DNA of 5,776 nucleotides, taken from NCBI GenBank assembly GCA_947374105.1, contig CANCAO010000125.1, forward strand, positions 1 to 5,776. Direction: 5' to 3'. Below the pieces are notes generated by a model. The model had not been told where the DNA came from, ran no database searches, and was given only the letters and a program-made list of their open reading frames with translations. Both the position numbers and the translations under genes were made by a program. This stretch comes from Comamonadaceae bacterium. GTDB lineage: Bacteria; Pseudomonadota; Gammaproteobacteria; Burkholderiales; Burkholderiaceae_C. This document shows, piece after piece, positions 1 to 5,492 of this stretch (position 1 is the stretch's first letter; each line of letters starts with the position of its first letter).

Positions 1-1658
1 TCACCGCGCGCCAGCGTGATATGCCCACCATGCGGCCAGCCTTTGAATTTGTCCACAGCAAACGTCAGGCCGGATGAGCCCTCGGTCAGATAAGGCGTGT
101 CGATTTGCGCCAAGTTGCCCATACAGATAATTTTGGTGCCAGGACCCGCACGGGTGATGAGTGTTTTCATCTGCTTGGGGGTCAGGTTCTGGGCCTCGTC
201 GATGATGACGTACTTGTTCAAAAAAGTTCGCCCACGCATGAAGTTCATACTTTTAATTTTGATGCGGCTTCGGATCAACTCTGTGGTTGCCGCACGACCC
301 CATTCGCCCGCATTGGTTTCATTTTTGCTAAGGGCTTCCAGGTTGTCATCCAGCGCGCCCATCCAAGGGCCCATCTTTTCTTCTTCAGTGCCAGGTAGAA
401 AGCCAATGTCTTCACCGACGCTCACGGTGGCGCGGGTGACGATGATCTCGGTGTAGCGACGATCATCCAACACCTGCGTCAAACCCGCTGCCAGCGCCAT
501 CAAAGTCTTGCCGGTACCTGCGGTGCCGGTCAGAGTGACAAAATCAACCTCTGGATCCATCAGAAGGTTCATCGCGAAGTTTTGCTCACGGTTGCGCGTG
601 GTGATGCCCCAAACGGCGTTCTTGAGGTGGTTGTAGTCTTTGAGCGTTTTGAGCACCGCCGAGTTGCCCCGAATCTCTGTGACGCGGGCGTACAGACTGG
701 GTTCACCCGGTGCTTCAAAGTAGATGAATTGATTGATCATCAAACTCGGCACAATGGGGCCGGTAATGCGGTAGAAGGTGTGCTGGCCTTGCTGCCAGCT
801 TTCCACGGTCTGGCCGTGGGTACTCCAAAAATCGACCGGCAAGGCTAGAGCGCCAGAGTAGAGCAGATCGCCGTCTTCCAGCACTTTGTCATTTTGGTAA
901 TCATCGGTGGCTAGGCCCAAGGCGCGGGCCTTGACCCGCATATTGATGTCTTTGGATACCAGCACCACTTCGCGGGGTGCGAATTGCTGGCGCAGTGCTT
1001 CGACAACACCCAAAATCTGGTTATCGGCTTTGCCTTGGGGCAAGCTGGCGGGCAAGGTGTAGTTCAGCGACTGGGTTTGAAAAAAGAGCTTGCCACCGGC
1101 TTCGCGGTGCCCGGTACTGCCCAGCTCTAGGCCAACGGCCATGTCAGCACCGGGAATACCGGCCAGCGCGTCCAGCGTGCGGCTGGTTTGGCGGGCGTTG
1201 CGTGCCACTTCGGTCATGCCTTTTTTGTGACCGTCGAGCTCTTCCAACACGATCATGGGCAGGAAAATGTCGTGTTCTTCAAAACGGAACAGGCACATGG
1301 GGTCGTGCATCAACACATTGGTGTCGAGCACGAACAGCTTGGTGGGGCCTATGGATTTTGTTTTTTTCGTTCTAGTACCAGTTTGAGTTCTGGTCGAGGT
1401 GAGTGAACTCACTTCTGGGCCAGTTCTCAAGACTTGCAAGGTGGACGTGACGGCTGGAGGCGTGGATGTTTTTAACGCAGGCGTCGGTGTTTGGGGCTGA
1501 GAAGCCCTTTGAGGAACGTTAACGTTCTGCTGGGGCGTATTGTCGCGAACCATTTTTTTGGCTTGAGACGCAGGTTTGCGTTGGTTTGTGGCTTGGACAT
1601 CAAAGGCATCCGGACTCAGTAGAGCGGCTCGTTTGAGAGGGGCGGGAGGAAGAGGCAT
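1..1658 (-). CDS. phoH: PhoH-family protein with N-terminal PIN domain (PIN-PhoH ATPase), 3' end cut by window
   Basis: The minus-strand frame is open from the ATG at 1658 to base 1 and gives 552 complete residues. Residues 1-105 are a Pro/Gln/Thr/Ala-rich segment that looks disordered and ends in a basic patch (RTKKTK). A PIN nuclease-like domain covers about 106-255: LFVLDTNVL with D112, LEELD with E140 and D142, SKDIN with D237, then D252/D253. A beta-rich connector follows (about 256-345), then the PhoH P-loop domain: RNREQNF, Walker A GTAGTGKT (378-385, K384), Walker B VIIDEAQN (484-491, D487/E488) and GNLAQIDTPY from 514. The frame runs off at LARG, near where family members end, so probably only some 10-20 residues are missing. 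Known of the family: PIN-PhoH proteins (PhoH2/YlaK type) are cytoplasmic ATPases linked to RNA unwinding and cleavage; the substrate here is unknown. The start has no clear Shine-Dalgarno sequence but is the only upstream ATG, and MPLPPAP resembles N-termini I recall from Comamonadaceae homologues. It lies downstream of bcp, behind a terminator. Confidence 0.93.
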   Translation of the reverse strand, partial: MPLPPAPLKRAALLSPDAFDVQATNQRKPASQAKKMVRDNTPQQNVNVPQRASQPQTPTPALKTSTPPAVTSTLQVLRTGPEVSSLTSTRTQTGTRTKKTKSIGPTKLFVLDTNVLMHDPMCLFRFEEHDIFLPMIVLEELDGHKKGMTEVARNARQTSRTLDALAGIPGADMAVGLELGSTGHREAGGKLFFQTQSLNYTLPASLPQGKADNQILGVVEALRQQFAPREVVLVSKDINMRVKARALGLATDDYQNDKVLEDGDLLYSGALALPVDFWSTHGQTVESWQQGQHTFYRITGPIVPSLMINQFIYFEAPGEPSLYARVTEIRGNSAVLKTLKDYNHLKNAVWGITTRNREQNFAMNLLMDPEVDFVTLTGTAGTGKTLMALAAGLTQVLDDRRYTEIIVTRATVSVGEDIGFLPGTEEEKMGPWMGALDDNLEALSKNETNAGEWGRAATTELIRSRIKIKSMNFMRGRTFLNKYVIIDEAQNLTPKQMKTLITRAGPGTKIICMGNLAQIDTPYLTEGSSGLTFAVDKFKGWPHGGHITLARG

Positions 1659-1680
1659 GAGATGTATCGTTTCAAAAATA

Positions 1681-1713
1681 AAAAAGCCGTCAGGGATTCC
1701 TTGACGGCTTTTT
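1681..1713 (-). terminator. Rho-independent terminator after bcp
   Basis: A perfect 12-base inverted repeat (AAAAAGCCGTCA at 1681-1692, TGACGGCTTTTT at 1702-1713) encloses a 9-base loop. Read on the minus strand, the stem is followed by six T, one A and five T (1685-1674), which makes it a strong intrinsic terminator for bcp transcripts arriving from 1806. On the plus strand it also ends in five T, so it could act both ways, but no plus-strand gene leads into it. Only 22 bases separate it from the phoH start codon. Confidence 0.9.
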
Positions 1714-1770
1714 AGGTGGTGGGCACGGTAATTGTTATCAACGGCATAGACCTATTATGCATAGCTCCGA

Positions 1771-1798
1771 TGAATGTCGCACATTCAAATGAATGTGC
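1771..1798. repeat. Overlapping inverted repeats sharing a central arm
   Basis: The segment reads TGAATGT, CGC, ACATTCA, AA, TGAATGT, GC. The central ACATTCA (1781-1787) can pair with the left TGAATGT (1771-1777, loop of 3) or with the right one. The right-hand pairing is longer: GCACATTCA (1779-1787) with TGAATGTGC (1790-1798), 9 perfect pairs and a 2-base gap. It lies just past the bcp stop codon (1806-1808). No T-tract follows, so it is not a standard terminator. It could be an operator or an mRNA 3'-end structure; the role is unknown. Confidence 0.6.
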
Positions 1799-1805
1799 TG
1801 AGACA

Positions 1806-2282
1806 TCAAGCCGCTTTTTTCAAAACCTTGACAGCTTTCAGAACTTCGTCAACATGGCCGAGCACTTTGAGCCCACGCCACTCTTGCTTGAGCGTGCCGT
1901 CTGCACCGATCAAAAAGGTGCTGCGCTCAATACCCTTGACCTTTTTGCCGTACATGATCTTGTTTTTGACAACGCCGAACATGTGACACATTTTTTCTTC
2001 GGTGTCCGCAATCAGTTCAAACGGCAGTTCAAGTTTGGCTTTGAACTCATCGTGAGATTTCATGTTGTCGCGTGAGACACCAAATACTTGAGCCCCCGCT
2101 TTCACGAAATCTTTGTATTTGTCCCGAAAGAGCATGGCTTCAGTGGTGCAGCCAGGCGTATTGTCTTTGGGGTAGAAATACAAAACGACCGTTTGACCGT
2201 TGTGTGAGGTGTTGGAAACTTTAACGCCGCCTGTGGCATTAGCTTCGAATTCCGGGAGGGGTTTATTGACAACGATCGCCAT
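1806..2282 (-). CDS. bcp: Thiol peroxidase of the Bcp/PrxQ peroxiredoxin group
   Basis: A complete 158-residue protein, about the usual length for bacterioferritin comigratory protein. It reduces hydrogen peroxide and organic hydroperoxides in the cytoplasm, using thiols such as thioredoxin. The thioredoxin-fold active site is YPKDNTPGCTTEA, with P38, T42 and peroxidatic C45 in the PxxxTxxC pattern. The conserved arginine is R120 in GIERSTFLI. The second cysteine five residues on (position 50 in E. coli Bcp) is methionine here. The only other cysteine is C99 in EEKMCHMFGV, so C99 or an external thiol must resolve the sulfenic acid. The start at 2282 has a GAAGG (2286-2290) only three bases upstream, a tight spacing, but MAIVVNKPLPEFEA is a normal family N-terminus. 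A 135-base gap separates it from the upstream Mth938-type gene on the same strand, so it may have its own promoter. Lines sampled here have about 47-57% GC, below the 62-68% sampled in hom. Confidence 0.95.
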   Translation of the reverse strand: MAIVVNKPLPEFEANATGGVKVSNTSHNGQTVVLYFYPKDNTPGCTTEAMLFRDKYKDFVKAGAQVFGVSRDNMKSHDEFKAKLELPFELIADTEEKMCHMFGVVKNKIMYGKKVKGIERSTFLIGADGTLKQEWRGLKVLGHVDEVLKAVKVLKKAA

Positions 2283-2293
2283 ATGCCTTCAAT

Positions 2294-2369
2294 CTTGGGT
2301 GACAAACAATGTCATTGACAGTCAAGATCACTTGGGTAGTGACAGGCAAACCCAAAGTGCATGTTGACA
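2294..2369. promoter_or_regulatory. Cluster of TGACA/TGTCA elements upstream of bcp
   Basis: The gap between the Mth938-type gene and bcp (2283-2417) holds five copies of TGACA or its complement: 2300-2304, 2310-2314 (inverted), 2316-2320, 2340-2344 and 2365-2369. The second and third form the palindrome TGTCA-T-TGACA (2310-2320). CTTGGGT occurs at 2294-2300 and again at 2331-2337, each followed by GACA and then CAAAC. TTGGGT (2332-2337) can also pair with ACCCAA (2350-2355). The bcp promoter should lie in this gap, but I find no hexamer pair good enough to place it; TAAAAT on the minus strand (2383-2388) is only a possible -10. The cluster may be a regulator site, which is inference. Confidence 0.35.
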
Positions 2370-2417
2370 TTAACCTAGGATTTTACCTTGAAAATATAAG
2401 CCTTGATATAGCTGGGG

Positions 2418-2792
2418 CTACGGGGTTTCCATTAGTAAGGCGGCCAAGACGTGGCGACCTTCACCCGCCAGGATGTTGTAGGTACGGCAGGCCGCTGCTG
2501 TGTCCATGGTCTCAATGCCGATACGCCGGCTCGCCAGTTTCGCCAGCCAAGCGGGTTGGGGGAAGTGCAGGCGCAGGCCGCTTCCAAACAGAACCAGTTC
2601 GACATCCAGCTCGGCCAATTGGTCAAAATGTGCTTGGGTCAGATCGCTAAAACGGCCGCAGGCCCAGTCAAAACGTTCGCCCCGCGAGCCCATGACCAGA
2701 CTGGTGGTCACTTTTTCGCCATTCAGGGCAATCCAGCCCGGGCCGTAGCCGGTAATGGATTGAACATCTAATTTGTCAGGCTGTAATTTCAT
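2418..2792 (-). CDS. Mth938/DUF498-like domain protein (AAMDC/NDUFAF3 relative), function unknown
   Basis: A complete 124-residue single-domain protein when started at the ATG at 2792. Family features visible are the N-terminal ITGYGPGWIALNGE segment, a central LVLFGSGLRLHFP strand region, and the C-terminal GIETMDTAAACRTYNILAGE motif followed by an Ala/Leu-rich helix. The family also includes the human proteins AAMDC and NDUFAF3 (a complex I assembly factor). No enzyme activity is established for the bacterial members, and none is claimed here. There is no signal peptide or membrane segment, so it is presumably cytoplasmic. A TTG 24 bases further upstream (2816) would add eight residues but falls inside the likely -10 box, and MKLQPDKLD is a natural family start. 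No clear Shine-Dalgarno sequence precedes the ATG; the leader would be only about 17 bases. It diverges from alaA and reads toward bcp, with which it may share transcripts. Confidence 0.85.
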   Translation of the reverse strand: MKLQPDKLDVQSITGYGPGWIALNGEKVTTSLVMGSRGERFDWACGRFSDLTQAHFDQLAELDVELVLFGSGLRLHFPQPAWLAKLASRRIGIETMDTAAACRTYNILAGEGRHVLAALLMETP

Positions 2793-2795
2793 GAT

Positions 2796-2824
2796 TTGAG
2801 GCGGAACTGTGGTCAAATTATAGG
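2796..2824 (+). promoter_or_regulatory. Likely sigma-70 promoter for the alaA-hom-thrC operon
   Basis: A -35 box TTGAGG (2796-2801; 4 of 6 to TTGACA) and a -10 box TATAGG (2819-2824; 4 of 6 to TATAAT) are separated by exactly 17 bases. Transcription would start near 2831. This leaves a leader of about 27 bases that includes the ribosome binding site at 2849-2852. It is the best hexamer pair in the 65-base divergent gap, but it was judged by eye. Confidence 0.5.
2817..2822 (-). promoter_or_regulatory. Perfect TATAAT -10 box for the Mth938-type gene
   Basis: The minus strand reads TATAAT at 2822-2817, matching the sigma-70 -10 consensus. The start site would be near 2810, about 17 bases before the ATG at 2792. 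The matching -35 position (GGTGAG, 17 bases upstream) is poor, so an activator or another spacing may be needed. The box occupies the same bases as the plus-strand alaA -10 box. Confidence 0.4.
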
Positions 2825-2848
2825 TTTCGCCGAGTGCGACTCACCTTC

Positions 2849-2852
2849 GGAG
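2849..2852 (+). promoter_or_regulatory. Ribosome binding site that fixes the alaA TTG start
   Basis: GGAG lies five bases before the TTG at 2858. It is downstream of the alternative GTG at 2834 and overlaps the one at 2852, so it can serve only the TTG. Confidence 0.7.
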
Positions 2853-2857
2853 TGATT

Positions 2858-4087
2858 TTGAGAACGATTCAAAAATCGGCCAAGTTGGCCAACGTCTGCT
2901 ACGACATCCGCGGCCCCATCATGGAGCGGGCCAAGCAGATGGAGGAAGAAGGCCACACCATCATCAAGCTCAACATTGGCAATTTGGCCGTGTTTGGTTT
3001 TGATGCGCCTGAAGAAATCCGTCAGGACATGATACGCAACCTGCCCAATGCGGCGGCGTATTCGGACAGCAAGGGTATTTTTGTTGCCCGCAAAGCGGTC
3101 ATGCAATACACCCAAGAGCAGGGCATCAAGGGCGTCTCACTTGACGATATTTACCTCGGTAACGGCGCCAGTGAATTGATCGTCATGGCCACCAATGGCC
3201 TTCTCAATGATGGCGACGAAATGCTGCTGCCCGCGCCTGACTATCCCCTGTGGACAGCGGCGGTCAGCCTCTCGGGCGGCACGCCAGTGCATTACATGTG
3301 CGACGAGTCCAATGGCTGGATGCCTGACCTGGAGGACATCCGGGCCAAGATCACGCCCAAAACCAAAGGCATTGTGGTTATCAACCCGAACAACCCCACG
3401 GGGGCTTTGTACTCGGACGCTTTGCTCCAAGGTATTGTTGAGATTGCCCGGGAGCATGGCCTGATCATCATGGCCGACGAGGTGTACGACAAGGTGTTGT
3501 ACGACGGCGTCACGCACACCGCCATGGGCAGTTTGTCAGACGACGTGTTGACGCTGACCTTCAACTCGCTCAGCAAGAGCTACCGTTCGTGTGGTTATCG
3601 CGCGGGTTGGTTGGTCGTGTCGGGTGACAAGAAGCCCGCCAAGGACTACATCGAGGGGCTCAATATGCTGTCCTCAATGCGCTTGTGTGCCAATGTGCCG
3701 GGTCAGTGGGCTATTCAAACCGCATTGGGGGGGTATCAAACCATCAATGACTTGGTTTGTGAAGGCGGGCGTTTGCGCCGCCAGCGCGATGTGGCATATG
3801 AGCTGATCACCGCCATTCCCGGTGTGAGCTGTGTCAAGCCCAGCGCGGGTTTGTACATGTTCCCCAAGCTCGATCCGAAGGTCTATCCGATTGAAGATGA
3901 CCAGGCCTTTGTACTTGACCTGCTCCAGGAAACGCGGGTGCTGTTGGTGCAAGGCACGGGCTTCAATTGGCCCCAGCCCGATCACTTCCGCATTGTTTTT
4001 CTGCCGCACGAAGATGACTTGCGTGAAGCCATAGGCCGTGTGGCCAAGTTCCTTGAGCACTACCGCAAGCGTCACGCTCACACTTGA
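2858..4087 (+). CDS. alaA: AlaA-type glutamate-pyruvate aminotransferase (PLP fold type I)
   Basis: A complete cytoplasmic PLP enzyme of 409 residues; E. coli AlaA has 405. It transfers the amino group of glutamate to pyruvate, giving alanine and 2-oxoglutarate. Visible motifs are YDIRGPI near the N-terminus, KLNIGN with G41, VINPNNPTGALY with N179, ADEVYDKVLYDG with D207 and Y210, NSLSKSYR with the PLP-binding lysine K240, and HFRIVFLP with the carboxylate-binding R378. With the TTG at 2858 as residue 1, G41, N179, K240 and R378 fall at the numbers I recall for E. coli AlaA. Together with GGAG at 2849-2852 this decides the start; a GTG at 2834 would add eight residues that do not look like the family. 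It is the first gene of the alaA-hom-thrC operon and diverges from the Mth938-type gene. A related activity such as another 2-oxo acid substrate cannot be excluded from sequence, but the family assignment is firm. Confidence 0.93.
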   Translation: MRTIQKSAKLANVCYDIRGPIMERAKQMEEEGHTIIKLNIGNLAVFGFDAPEEIRQDMIRNLPNAAAYSDSKGIFVARKAVMQYTQEQGIKGVSLDDIYLGNGASELIVMATNGLLNDGDEMLLPAPDYPLWTAAVSLSGGTPVHYMCDESNGWMPDLEDIRAKITPKTKGIVVINPNNPTGALYSDALLQGIVEIAREHGLIIMADEVYDKVLYDGVTHTAMGSLSDDVLTLTFNSLSKSYRSCGYRAGWLVVSGDKKPAKDYIEGLNMLSSMRLCANVPGQWAIQTALGGYQTINDLVCEGGRLRRQRDVAYELITAIPGVSCVKPSAGLYMFPKLDPKVYPIEDDQAFVLDLLQETRVLLVQGTGFNWPQPDHFRIVFLPHEDDLREAIGRVAKFLEHYRKRHAHT

Positions 4088-4093
4088 TGCGCG

Positions 4094-4120
4094 TTTGAAT
4101 GAAATTTGAACAAGTTTGAA
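4094..4120 (+). repeat. Three phased TTTGAA direct repeats in the alaA-hom gap
   Basis: TTTGAA occurs at 4094-4099, 4105-4110 and 4115-4120, with starts 11 and 10 bases apart, close to one helical turn. They fill most of the 46-base gap just before the hom ribosome binding site. They could be a protein-binding array, an A/T-rich translation enhancer or chance; no function is shown. Confidence 0.45.
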
Positions 4121-4133
4121 GATTTAGGACACC

Positions 4134-5492
4134 ATGAAAGCAATTCAAGTCGGCCTACTGGGCATTGGCACCGTGGGCTCAGGCACCTTCAACGTGCTCC
4201 AGCGTAACCAAGAAGAAATCAAGCGCCGCGCCGGGCGTGGGATCGAGATCACCATGGTGGCCGATCTGGACACCGCCCGCGCACAGGCTGCTGTAGGCGC
4301 TGGCGTGCAAGTCGTGGCCGACGCGCGTGCCGTCATTGCCAACCCCCACATCGACATCGTCATCGAGCTGATCGGTGGCTACGGCATTGCCAAGCAACTC
4401 GTGCTCGAAGCTATTGAGGCGGGCAAGCACGTCGTCACCGCCAACAAGGCCTTGCTGGCCGTGCACGGCACCGAGATTTTTGCCGCTGCGCACCGCAAAG
4501 GCGTGATGGTGGCCTTTGAGGCCGCTGTGGCCGGGGGCATTCCCATCATCAAGGCCTTGCGCGAAGGCCTCACCGCCAATCGCATCCAGTGGCTGGCTGG
4601 CATCATCAACGGCACCACCAACTTCATCCTCTCCGAGATGCGCGACAAGGGGCTTGACTTCAACGTCGTCCTCAAAGAAGCGCAACGCCTGGGCTACGCC
4701 GAGGCCGACCCCACCTTTGACATCGAAGGCGTTGACGCCGCGCACAAGGTCACCCTCATGTCGGCGATTGCCTTTGGCATCCCGGTGCAGTTCGACAAAG
4801 CCTATGTCGAAGGCATTACCCAACTCGGCGCGCAAGACATCAAATACGCCGAGCAACTGGGCTACCGCATCAAGCTGCTGGGCATCGCTAAGCGCCGCAC
4901 CGGCGACGCGACCACAGTCACACATAAAGGCACACCTGACGGCATTGAGCTTCGCGTGCACCCCAGCCTTGTCCCCGCCAAGCGCTTGATTGCCAATGTC
5001 GAAGGCGCGATGAACGCCGTCATGGTGCATGGCGACGCCGTCGGCACCACGCTCTACTACGGCAAAGGCGCGGGCAGCGAGCCCACCGCCAGCGCGGTGA
5101 TTGCCGACCTGGTGGATATCACCCGCCTGCACACCGCAGACGCCGCGCAGCGCGTGCCGCACCTGGCTTTCCAGCCCGACGCCATGAGCGATTTGCGTGT
5201 GCTGCCCATGAGCGAAGTGGTGACCAGCTATTACCTGCGCCTGAGCGTGTCGGATCAGCCCGGGGTGCTGGCCAAAGTCACCGGCATTTTGGCCGACTTG
5301 GGCATCAGCATTGATGCGGTCTTGCAGCGCGAAGCCGACGAAGTGGGCGGCGAAGGTGCCACCTCCACTGACCTCATCATCCTGACCCACGACACGGTCG
5401 AAGGCACGATGAACCAGGCCCTCACCCAGATGCAGATGCTGCCAACCGTGCTCGCGCCCATTGTGCGTATTCGCAAGGAAGAGCTGGCATGA
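4134..5492 (+). CDS. hom: Homoserine dehydrogenase, monofunctional with C-terminal ACT domain
   Basis: A complete 452-residue enzyme that reduces aspartate 4-semialdehyde to homoserine with NAD(P)H, the branch step toward threonine and methionine. The Rossmann motif GIGTVG is at 10-15. VTANK contains K105, equivalent to the N-terminal catalytic lysine. The segment from A189, AEADPTFDIEGVDAAHK, carries E190, D196, D201 and K205, with the same spacing as the yeast residues E208, D214, D219 and K223. INGTTNFIL marks the substrate domain. The last part from about 366 (YYLRLSVSDQPGVLAKV onward) is an ACT domain, which in this type usually gives feedback inhibition by threonine. No aspartokinase domain is fused. 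The start at 4134 has AGGA at 4126-4129, four bases upstream. The 46-base gap after alaA shows no terminator or leader peptide, and the 3' end overlaps thrC. Sampled lines have 62-68% GC and a strong G/C third-position bias, which suggests a well-expressed core gene. Confidence 0.97.
   Translation: MKAIQVGLLGIGTVGSGTFNVLQRNQEEIKRRAGRGIEITMVADLDTARAQAAVGAGVQVVADARAVIANPHIDIVIELIGGYGIAKQLVLEAIEAGKHVVTANKALLAVHGTEIFAAAHRKGVMVAFEAAVAGGIPIIKALREGLTANRIQWLAGIINGTTNFILSEMRDKGLDFNVVLKEAQRLGYAEADPTFDIEGVDAAHKVTLMSAIAFGIPVQFDKAYVEGITQLGAQDIKYAEQLGYRIKLLGIAKRRTGDATTVTHKGTPDGIELRVHPSLVPAKRLIANVEGAMNAVMVHGDAVGTTLYYGKGAGSEPTASAVIADLVDITRLHTADAAQRVPHLAFQPDAMSDLRVLPMSEVVTSYYLRLSVSDQPGVLAKVTGILADLGISIDAVLQREADEVGGEGATSTDLIILTHDTVEGTMNQALTQMQMLPTVLAPIVRIRKEELA
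5475..5483 (+). promoter_or_regulatory. Ribosome binding site for thrC inside the end of hom
   Basis: AAGGAAGAG, encoding the KEE near the Hom C-terminus, is a purine-rich Shine-Dalgarno sequence. Its AGGA core ends 9 bases before the ATG at 5489 and 12 before the ATG at 5492. The second GAG ends 5 and 8 bases before them. Confidence 0.6.

Noticed and set aside
97..1406. Several plus-strand frames of 70-130 codons under phoH
   Set aside because: The minus-strand PhoH frame is continuous through the region and carries PIN, Walker A and Walker B motifs; the plus-strand translations resemble nothing.
2364..2369. Perfect TTGACA as a plus-strand -35 box
   Set aside because: No acceptable -10 lies 16-18 bases downstream, and the transcript would only be antisense to the Mth938-type gene.
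2309..2771. Plus-strand frames of 106 and 113 codons over the Mth938-type gene and its downstream gap
   Set aside because: The minus strand encodes a recognisable DUF498 protein over most of the span, and the plus-strand products have no motif.
2793..2816. TTG at 2816 as the start of the Mth938-type protein
   Set aside because: It would add eight residues unlike the family, has no ribosome binding site, and lies at or before the likely transcription start.
2832..2853. GAGT/ACTC/GAGT arms that might sequester the alaA ribosome binding site
   Set aside because: The stems are only four base pairs and are expected often by chance; too weak to call a switch.
3674..4081. 135-codon minus-strand frame under alaA
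   Set aside because: It is an antisense shadow of a gene with complete PLP motifs, and its translation has no recognisable domain.
4088..4133. Threonine attenuator leader or riboswitch before hom
   Set aside because: The gap is 46 bases with no Thr/Ile-rich leader frame, no terminator hairpin and no riboswitch-like structure.
4179..5390. 403-codon open frame on the minus strand
   Set aside because: It lies wholly antisense to hom. Its translation is His/Gly/Ala/Asp-rich with no family motif, as expected from the reverse of a GC-rich gene. Hom has all its catalytic residues.
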